DNA from: Cheilinus undulatus
Lineage: Eukaryota; Chordata; Actinopteri; Labriformes; Labridae
Assembly: GCF_018320785.1 (NCBI RefSeq)
Contig: NC_054884.1
Coordinates: forward strand, 24,057,667-24,121,666
Length of the DNA stretch: 64,000 bases
Direction of reading: 5' to 3'
A model generated the notes under the pieces. The model ran no database searches. It was not told the origin of the DNA and saw only the letters and a program-made list of their open reading frames with translations. The translations under genes and the position numbers were made by a program. Positions 49,826-64,000 of this stretch are shown here, in pieces (positions within the stretch are counted from its first letter, which is position 1; every line of letters begins with the position of its first letter).

Positions 49826-51885
49826 TGAAATAATCAATAAAAATTCAAGTTACAAATAAAAGACAAAAAGTCTTATATTAACAATATAAATTCATGTTTC
49901 AAAAATATTGTTTGACCATTTTAATGGTTTTCTTACTTTTTTCATGCCATTAAGTCTTAATGTGGCTTCGATATTATCAGGATAACTATGCTTTTTGGTA
50001 TAGAAAAAAAACAAATACAGGTGCATCTTAACCTTGCAAAGCAGATGGATACGACCGTTGCTTGTTTCTCACTGGCGAATCCATCTTGCAAAGCTCCCAT
50101 CTGAACCGTTTGGGCCCGGTTAGAAAGTGACAGGACCAATCAGCGATGAGGCGCAGTACTTTCAGGCGCAGCAGTGTCGTGATGTAAACAAGCAGCAGCA
50201 AGAGCTGGTGCAGTTATGGAGGAAGAGATTAGCGTGGATGCTGCTAAAGCGCCAATTTTATCAGAACTTGATGACATTTCTTCATTAAAAGAAGAACAAA
50301 GAACAACAGTGAGTTTTCTTTTCAAAAACAACAAAAGTCAAGTACTTGCATGTCTATAGTTGCCATGTCTCGCGTTATTCCTCAGTAGCTGCGCACACGC
50401 AGCTTGATAGCACCCAATCACACTCAGAGTTCTTTTCAAAGCCTCTGCCTTTTCTCAAATGTTTCCTATTGAAGCTTTCCCAGATGGATGTGTGAAACAA
50501 ATCCATCTGGCTTGTCAGGTTAGGTGCATGTCAGAAAATTGGAATATCAAGTAAAAGTTCTTTTTTTTTTTTTTTTTTTTACCTGTGATTTACTTCAAAA
50601 TGTTGAATTTTCATATATTCTAGATTCATCTCATACAAATTGAAACATTTCAAGTCTTTTTTTTTTTTGTTTAAATCATGATGATTACAGCATACAGCTC
50701 AAAAACCAGAAATCCACTTCCCTCAAATATTAGAATATTGAGGAAAAGTCAAATTTGCAAAGGTTTCATTCTCTCACTCTGGTTTAATACATGCAGCTGC
50801 AACCATGAAGAAGACTGTGGTCTTCACAAATGTCCAAAAGAAAAGATCATGTTACCTATCACATGTCAGCAGTCTTTGTGATGTACAGGTAAGACTACAT
50901 GTTTGTATAACTGTAGTGATAACATATGGCTATACAAATTCCCGTGGCACACTATTGTGCCTTGCAACATCATTTGAAAAACACTGCATTAGAGGCTCAC
51001 ACATCTATAAGCACACACAAAGACATACAGACCAATTATTATTATTAGAAAAACATGGAGCACAGCCTGTTCCAGCTGAGAGTTAGATTAATAGTTCTTT
51101 TTGCCAGGTCTAGAGAGGCAGAGTGCTCTTCCAAAGAATTTGTCAGTGGAGTATTTGTCAGATGTTCATATGCTATTTTAACTGCGTCATTACTGTTCAT
51201 TGGACAAGTATACTCATCATGGGCAACTTTGACATTTGTGATAGCTGAAGAACTGCTGTGATTGGATCAGGAGTCAGCAAAGGCGATAACTTTTAACACT
51301 ATAAAAACATCCAATCATTCTAACTGATCATCCAATCAGTTAGAAGGTCAAAACATCGATCTACACCATCACAATAACAGCTACGCTTTTATTTTGACAT
51401 TCCCCCTGCACACCTGTTGACAGTTTCCACCCTTCTGTACGTCCTCAACAAGCTAGTACTAGCAGCAGCCACTAACAGTTAGTAACTGAGATCATTTACA
51501 ACAATCAAGGTGTAGAAACATCTCAGCAAAGATCAGGAGAAATGGGAGACACCTGGGCTAAATTTCAAGTATTGTTGCAAAAGGTCTGAATTCTACTTTT
51601 CTGCCTCTTTTGGTCGTGATGATAAAATACTGTTGTCTTGTGAATGGCTGGTTTTAGTGAAACATCTAAAGTGGTTATTAATCTTACTGTCAAATCACAC
51701 TCTTTCAGGTGGGAGAAAGCCTGATCCATGACTTCCTGGAGGAGGTGAAGTCACTTCCTGCTGCGACCATGAGTGATGAGGAAGTGAAGGCGGCGCTCAG
51801 GAGGATGAAGGCAGAACTCGTCGCCAAAAACAACGTTTATATCACAGAGATTCTCGCACGCTGTGCCCAAACAAAAACAGCTTGA
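31451..51885 (+). CDS. msh2: DNA mismatch repair protein MSH2
   Basis: MSH2 pairs with MSH6 or MSH3 to recognise mismatches and small loops in nuclear DNA. Sixteen exons, all GT-AG and in frame: 31451-31658, 31889-32037, 33798-34082, 35371-35517, 36145-36294, 36706-36839, 37008-37207, 37829-37938, 38062-38185, 38517-38667, 42904-43001, 43295-43540, 44147-44351, 44426-44673, 46467-46642 and 51709-51885. They give 935 aa (human 934). Exons 4-15 have the same lengths as in human. The protein starts MAVQPKQNL with mismatch-recognition-domain text ([12 protein letters not shown]); lever and clamp follow ([25 protein letters not shown]). The ATPase has Walker [10 protein letters not shown] (668-676), [11 protein letters not shown], Walker [16 protein letters not shown] (D747, E748) and the THFHELTAL switch. 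Residues coded by the end of exon 15 ([19 protein letters not shown]) differ from human. Introns 2, 3, 10, 14 and 15 hold transposons. Confidence 0.98.
32310..32960 (-). mobile_element. Decayed Tc1/mariner-type remnant in msh2 intron 2
   Basis: The plus strand carries CACAGCATAAAACTCCCACT, then CCCTGTGGGGACGGTGTTCT and GGGTTGCATGC. This order matches the antisense of the GSxMLW region of fish Tc1-type transposases. Its borders and terminal repeats were not found. It is antisense to msh2. Confidence 0.5.
34390..34960 (-). repeat. Decayed LINE remnant in msh2 intron 3, antisense
   Basis: On the minus strand the reading includes [14 protein letters not shown] and, further on, [12 protein letters not shown], the order seen in the C-terminal part of a common fish LINE polymerase. 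Its frame is repeatedly broken. It is the same family as 440-870. The clade, possibly RTE/Rex-like, is not settled. Confidence 0.6.
39315..39895 (+). mobile_element. Decayed DNA transposon piece with a BED-like zinc-finger trace in msh2 intron 10
   Basis: The segment begins GCAGGGCTTAAAGTAATCCG. Near its right end it reads [20 protein letters not shown], a Cx2C pattern like the N-terminal BED-type finger of hAT-related transposases. It stops at the antisense LINE. No matching second terminus or target duplication was found, so superfamily and ends are uncertain. Confidence 0.4.
39895..41960 (-). mobile_element. L1/Tx1-like LINE, 5'-truncated, antisense in msh2 intron 10
   Basis: On the minus strand the reverse-transcriptase motif [20 protein letters not shown] is followed by NEDDILLYL (the ADD box, mutated) and [15 protein letters not shown]. 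Downstream is the C-terminal Cys-His motif [18 protein letters not shown]. The order is correct from high to low coordinates. A hAT-type MITE (40438-40840) splits it. The frame is broken, and the 5' part (endonuclease and ORF1) is missing. Confidence 0.8.
40438..40840. mobile_element. hAT-type MITE nested in the antisense LINE
   Basis: Terminal inverted repeats: TAGGGCTGGACGATTATG at the left and ATTGTCCAGCCCTA at the right. The flanks GTATATAA (40430-40437) and CTATATAA (40841-40848) match at 7 of 8 bases, fitting an 8-bp hAT duplication with one later change. The LINE reading resumes on each side. The 403-bp interior is AT-rich with ATCACGATTAAT-like words and no frame. Confidence 0.75.
41990..42105. 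repeat. Fragment of a common fish repeat (GGTATCGGATCGGTACTCGG type)
   Basis: It contains GGCATCGGATCAGTACTCGG, CAGCCAATACCCAA and TTGGTATCGGAATCGTATGA, known from dispersed fish DNA repeats. No second terminus was found. It lies in msh2 intron 10. Confidence 0.4.
44772..46150 (-). mobile_element. Decayed Tc1/mariner-type element in msh2 intron 14, split by a Harbinger-like element
   Basis: The left end (CATAGTCAATATAATTTG) is mirrored at the right (CAAGTTATATTGACCATGAT), giving terminal inverted repeats. On the minus strand the interior gives [13 protein letters not shown], the SIMLW catalytic-region motif of Tc1 transposases. It is related to the copy at 1863-2637. A 666-bp foreign element interrupts it at 44972-45637. 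The transposase frame is broken and largely missing. Confidence 0.7.
44972..45637. mobile_element. Harbinger-like non-autonomous element nested in a Tc1 element
   Basis: The ends are perfect inverted repeats of 16 bp (GGCCGGCCACACACTA) that extend imperfectly into CAGGATTTT against AAAAATCGT. CAA flanks both sides (44969-44971 and 45638-45640), and the Tc1 text rejoins without loss across the insertion. A 3-bp duplication and GGCC tip suggest PIF/Harbinger, though CAA is not the usual TWA. Inside is an 18-bp near-perfect palindrome at 45158-45195 (one mismatch, 2-bp spacer). Confidence 0.75.
47230..49857 (+). mobile_element. L1/Tx1-like LINE, 5'-truncated, sense in msh2 intron 15
   Basis: Motifs run in polymerase order: [71 protein letters not shown] (mutated ADD box), [20 protein letters not shown], and the C-terminal Cys-His text [18 protein letters not shown]-dinucleotide run (49793-49821) and an A-rich end with AATAAAAATTC mark the 3' end. 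The coding frame shifts several times. Endonuclease and ORF1 are absent. Confidence 0.85.
50029..50522 (+). mobile_element. Inverted-repeat element with 9-bp target duplication and a coding-like exon, in msh2 intron 15
   Basis: Ends: TAACCTTGCAAAGCAGATGG at the left and, reversed, TAACCTGACAAGCCAGATGG at the right. Flanks GGTGCATCT (50020-50028) and GGTGCATGT (50523-50531) match at 8 of 9. The interior is unusually GC-rich for this intron and has a CCAAT box (50135). An ATG at 50216 opens 31 codons (starting [13 protein letters not shown], ending [10 protein letters not shown]) and ends at ACA|GTGAGT, a near-ideal splice donor in phase 0. The LKEEQR text is like the stretch before the Walker A motif of RecQ-type helicases, but this is weak. 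Superfamily unassigned. Confidence 0.55.
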
Positions 51886-51952
51886 TCTCCACTCTCAGTA
51901 TTGTTCCTCTACTGTAGTTAACACACTAAAGCTCTTATTGTATAGTTTTTCC

Positions 51953-51958
51953 AATAAA
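51953..51958 (+). terminator. msh2: Poly(A) signal of msh2
   Basis: AATAAA lies 68 bp after the stop, followed by GT-rich sequence. Further AATAAA words at 52171 and 52313 could give longer 3' ends. Confidence 0.6.
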
Positions 51959-52321
51959 GGCGTATTACTCCATCAGCTCAGTAAGGCTTTTTCCAACATA
52001 TACACTGAAAATTGTATTTTTCTACCAACTGTGCAGAACAATAAGCTCTTCTAATCAACAATATGCATTTCAACTGGAAGTGAGGTCTTTCTGTACTTAT
52101 CATAGTCTGCTGTTTCAACTGGTTTCCTTAAAACGACGATCTTTTGTTAAATTTCCTTGTACTGAATTTCAATAAATCTACACTGCTAATAGATGCAGCT
52201 TCTGCAGTGTTTTCTTCGGGTTCAAAAGCATTTTATGATGATTGAAAATGTTCCCTGAATCATTATGGGTAGACCCAACTCTGTCATATGTACATGTTAG
52301 CTGTTTTAAAACAATAAAGCA

Positions 52322-52450
52322 AGGGTGTCCAATTATTTTCACTGAGGGCCTCATTCAGAAAAATATGAAACCTTGGCAGACCTTCCTTTTGTCTGTTCAT
52401 TTTAGTAAAACCAATCCAGTGCCAGTTAGGGCGTGCTTAGTGATCAAATA
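52322..52450. repeat. Fragment of a hAT-like fish repeat
   Basis: AAGGGTGTCCAATTATTTTC followed by ACTGAGGGCC resembles the left end of hAT-type repeats of the CAGGGGTGTCCAA class. No matching right end or target duplication was found. Confidence 0.4.
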
Positions 52451-52459
52451 TTCTTAAAG

Positions 52460-53440
52460 AAAAATCCGCCCTACATCGCTATGTTCCATTAACCACTAAA
52501 AAAAGCAAATAGCCTGTCATTGTTATGGATCTGGGGTAACTGATCAGATTTTAAGGGGTCTCTGGTTGGCTTTTGCTACATCTGGATCCACCACTGGTCA
52601 GGATGAGAGTAACACGAAAGGGTAGATGTTAATGTCTCATCTTCATATTTAGACACAACTACCATGGTATATAGTAATGGTGCTTAAAGATGACGGATGA
52701 CTTTTATCGTCTGTGGTGAAATAACAGTGTGTCCCTCATTTCTAGCACTGTGACAGTCAAATCTCTGAGATGTGACAGTCAGCTGAGAGCAGAGGAGCTG
52801 TCTGTTTCACTGTGGTGCTGAAATCATTTAGACTTACGGACATTTTTCATACAAACCTCCCAGTATGACCATCCCACTCCTGTTCAGTATAGAGACGAGA
52901 TTTAAGTAGAAAAGAGAGCTCCTATATTTAACAATAAAAAAAACATCATGTCCCCAAATCCACTGAGAAAAAACACTCTGTACTCAGAATGGCATCAGAG
53001 GAGCCTTATGTTGAGCAAGACCCATCTGTTCAGGGTCCAAAGATCTGTCAAGGGCTCAGGGCAGCAAGTAAAGTTGTATACTGACTGAGGACTGAAATGA
53101 ACTGATTTTGGGCCATTTCACCCATGACCAATGACTTGCTTCTCCTCACTTTTATTACTGATTTATTTGCCAGTCCCTTATGCTCACTGGTCATTTTTGA
53201 CAACAATCAGATGAGAACAGAGGAGCTGTCCAGTCCAGAAGGCAGTGAGAAGAAAGGCTATTGTTAGCCGGGCTTGATATTAGCCAGCCAAATGTGAGAG
53301 TATTTCAGCTGTGGCGGGTACCACAGTGACTCACTAGTCTCTTTGGCAGGTTAAATGAATCCGCACCAAACTACGCTTTACCCTGACTTTGCTTGACTGA
53401 TAGTGCCAGTGTTTTTTAATCTATTTCGAGGTAGATTTCG
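52460..53440. other. Intergenic region downstream of msh2
   Basis: Unique-looking sequence without recognisable exon, RNA gene or repeat ends. Confidence 0.35.
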
Positions 53441-53449
53441 AGGGTATTT

Positions 53450-54640
53450 TCCTTAGAATCCCACAAATATTCTCATGTTATAATGTGAAAATCTAAATTA
53501 AATTTTCAAATTGGGAAATGTAACAATATGCTTTATTAATTTGTAACAATGTGAAAAGTTTTCTGTAAAAAAATGAGAATTTTACTATAAAAATGTGGTA
53601 ATTTGCTTATTAAAACACTTTTTTTTATGTAAAAAAATAATAATTTGTGAAACACAAATGCAGGAAGTTCATTGTACAAGTGCGATAATTTCATTGTCAA
53701 AAAATTTTTATTGTAAAGCTGAGAAATGTTTTTTAAAAATCGTGATATAATTGTTAAACAATTTTATTTTAAAACAATACGTTTACTTTAAAATCTGATA
53801 TTGTAAAAACATGACAATTGAATTTAAAAAAAGGAATGGGTTTATTTAAAAAAGAAGTAATTGTATTGTAAAAATATTTTTGTAAAAACATGAAAATGCG
53901 ATAAAATTGTTGAAAAAAGCTTGATAATTTATTGTAAAACGAACTTAATGTAAAAAATAGTTTTTTTTTTTTTAATACGGGATGTTGTTAAAAACTTAGG
54001 TTTATTGTTCAAATGCATATAATTTAGTTTATTTTAAAATCTGATTTAAAAAATGGTTAAGTTTATTGTTAAAGCTTGACAATGATATTGAAAAACTTAA
54101 AACTTGAAAGTAAAAATGGGAATTTTATTTTAAAACTTACTGTAAAAATGTGATATTGTAAGATCATGGTAGTTTATTTTAAATACATTTTAATGTTAAA
54201 ATGTGATGGATTTAGTGTGAAAGTTGATATTGTAAAAGCATGACAGTTTTATTATAAAACAGTTTTATTGTTAAGATGTAAATTCATTGTTAAAATGTTA
54301 ATGGAAAAGCGTGATAATTTTACTTAAAAATTGCTAAAATGCTTAAAAATAAGTTAGTTGTAAAAGAGTGACAACTTTAGTGTAAAAATGTGATTTTAAA
54401 AGTTTATTGTATAAACATGACAATTTTGTAGTAAAACAAGTTTGCAGTAATGTGATAAGTTTAGAGTAAATGTGTGGTAATTTTATTGTTAAAACACTGT
54501 TTACTGTAAAATTCTGATCATTTTTTTTGTAAAAAATTTTTGGTGGGAAACATGATTTTATTGTAAAAACATCTATTTTGCTGTTAAAAACGTGGTAAGT
54601 TAATTTAAAATGTGAAAAGCATGATGGGTAATGAAGATAT
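53450..54640. repeat. AT-rich degenerate repeat built on TGTAAAAA words
   Basis: For about 1.2 kb the words TTTATTGTAAAA, AATTTTATTGT, TGTAAAAACATGACAATT and AAAATGTGATAA recur every 20-60 bp with no exact monomer. It looks like an old, drifted minisatellite. The strand bias is notable: TGTAAAA is common and TTTTACA is rare. It lies between the convergent 3' ends of msh2 and fbxo11. Confidence 0.6.
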
Positions 54641-55140
54641 GTTTGGAGGATAATCGTTCACATTGTAACATGGTGCTGATCTTGGTGTGGCAGCAGTATG
54701 CTTCTGCAGGTCTGACATTCAAATTCTCCATTTTAAATTTGTGTGAACGAGAATCAGATATTTATGTAACCCACTGCAGCTTTAAAAATGATTAGTCATA
54801 AGTCATTTCTATTAAGGAAATTTATCTTTTTCCATCAATAAGGCTGTAGGGCTTTTACAAAAGAAATCTGGTGTCAACAGGTCAGACCAGGAAAACAGGA
54901 CATCATGATTAAAAGCCAAATCTTTGCATTGCCTTAATCTTTCTCACATTTTATCCCTCATCCCAAACTGTAAAGTATGAAACATGTCTGTAGTGTGCTG
55001 TTTAATATGAACAAAGTGGTCAGGTCTATGAGGGAAAATGGAGGATTTTTCATCTTGTCACAGACTTGCTTTTGCATATTATGAGCAAAATGCTGATGAC
55101 AAGTCCTGGTTGTGCAGGATATAAATCAAAGACAGACACG
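54641..55140. other. Short intergenic stretch before the fbxo11 3' end
   Basis: No gene or repeat was recognised. Confidence 0.35.
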
Positions 55141-56382
55141 TCTGATCTAATAAAGTTTTATTTTCTTAGAAATGGCCAGTTTCATGTTTTCTTTTTTCTT
55201 TCTAAGAAAGTATACCCCTTTTTGAATTCCAACTAGCATCTACATAATGGTTATTGAATACTTCACAATATATTAAGTCTAGATGTTATGGTACATGCAT
55301 ACGATTCAGGCTGCATGAGGAGCCACAGTCACCACGATACACGGGGAGAGGAGGGGGGAGGAGGGGGCTGCAGATCCACTCTTCAGTTCCAGTTCAAAGG
55401 AGCTCTGGCGCCTCCTATTGAAACCCTCTCCACAAAACACTGACTGCATCAACTTAGAAACATAAACACACATACACACAACTTCCACTGTACACAACAC
55501 ACATTAACACACTCGCGCACACACACACCTTTATACAAGTGTGGAGCCCCTCCACCTGCCCTGTAAGCTAATATACTGGAGAGGGTTTTTAGTGTTTAAA
55601 CGAGATTCTCTTTCACAGAAAGAACTTCACTCACTGGCACGTCTGAGCTTCTGCAGTTTGACGAGAAGGGAGGGAGGGAGGACGCTAACCAAAGAAAATA
55701 ATAATAATTATAATAATAATATATAATAAAATAAAAGACATTCAAATACAGTCAGCCTTTTGCTTGAAAATACAAAACTACATGAGAAAGCATTGAAATA
55801 AAATCCATTGATCTGAACATATCTTTTTAAAAAAGCCCAAGTGCTCCATCACACACACAATCTTGCTCTTTATCCACGCACAACAGAGCAACAGCCGCAC
55901 ATCTGTCGCCTAGTTACAACTGCCTGGGCAGCCAATGGGGATGGCAGCTGTGAGGAAGCAGGAAGTCTCTGACAGCAGTTCATATGAAGAAGAAGAAAAA
56001 GACGAAGTGGGCCGAGGAGTGACACAGGGGGGACTTTATACTCTTCCGTGGACAGCCCTTGTCTTCCATCTTCTCTGTCTTCAGACTGCAATAAGAAAAA
56101 CTCCAGCAAGGAATCTCTTGTGGCCGTTCTGTCCATCTGCTCTAGCTTCACGGCTCCCTCTAGTGGTGTCCGCCCACATTGCAGCAACAGGAAGCTGCTT
56201 CCTCTGCAGCCTCTCACCTCGAGCCCGTCTGAGAGCGCCGCAGTCGCAGAGTCTCTCTGGGTCCGTATGGCTGCTCGTGGATGCGTGTGTGTAACCGTGT
56301 CTGTGTATGCGTGTGCGCTCGTGTTGTGCAATGTAACGTGTTTGTATGCTTTAGTGAGAGGGTGTAACCAGACTGGACACTT
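55140..56382 (-). other. fbxo11: 3' UTR of fbxo11
   Basis: The region lies directly downstream of the fbxo11 stop and ends at a poly(A) signal (TTTATT on the plus strand at 55157-55162). It has CA-rich runs around 55445-55530, an ATAATAAT tract near 55700 and a GGGA-rich patch near 55345. Frames of 153 aa (minus) and 163 aa (plus) inside it are low-complexity and have no family resemblance. Confidence 0.6.
55157..55162 (-). terminator. fbxo11: Candidate poly(A) signal of fbxo11
   Basis: AATAAA on the minus strand, about 1.2 kb after the stop codon. On the plus strand a further AATAAAG overlaps it at 55149-55155, the usual look of a transcript end. Confidence 0.5.

Positions 56383-64000
<7,618 letters not shown>

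Overview
This window is nuclear DNA of a teleost fish, probably a percomorph; the species cannot be named. The evidence is five vertebrate genes with GT-AG introns and fish-like protein sequences, set among fish-type repeats (tRNA-derived SINEs, L1-like and RTE/L2-type LINE remnants, Tc1/mariner, hAT and Harbinger-like DNA elements). There are no bacterial genes, CRISPR arrays or rRNA genes, and no LTR or virus-like element was recognised.

Layout from left to right. 1-8 kb holds no gene: decayed LINE and DNA-transposon pieces, one SINE, one Harbinger-like MITE, and a degenerate tandem tract that contains a perfect 50-bp inverted repeat. At 8.3-11.7 kb (minus) lies pigf, five coding exons, 219 aa. 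It is divergent from cript (plus, 12.7-18.3 kb, five exons, 101 aa), and about 1 kb of promoter with a CCAAT-box cluster separates the two start codons. At 22.4-29.4 kb (minus) is a complete six-exon GTP cyclohydrolase I gene of 230 aa. It stands head to head with msh2 (plus, 31.45-51.9 kb), for which all 16 coding exons could be placed (935 aa). After a 3-kb intergenic region with an AT-rich degenerate repeat comes the 3' half of fbxo11 (minus, 55.1 kb to the window edge), tail to tail with msh2.

The genes are functionally unrelated housekeeping or metabolic genes: GPI-anchor synthesis (pigf), a small zinc-binding PDZ-ligand protein (cript), tetrahydrobiopterin/pteridine synthesis (GTP cyclohydrolase), mismatch repair (msh2) and an SCF ubiquitin-ligase receptor (fbxo11). 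Their order partly matches human chromosome 2p21 (PIGF-CRIPT ... MSH2 ... FBXO11). The differences are that a GTP cyclohydrolase gene sits here, while EPCAM, KCNK12 and MSH6 are not seen between the neighbours.

The introns are rich in nested transposons, several with readable target-site duplications. The most unusual items are the perfect 50-bp inverted repeat at 7.4 kb and a 494-bp element in msh2 intron 15. That element has an apparent 9-bp target duplication and what looks like a captured first coding exon with its own splice donor. No complete undescribed multi-gene system was found.
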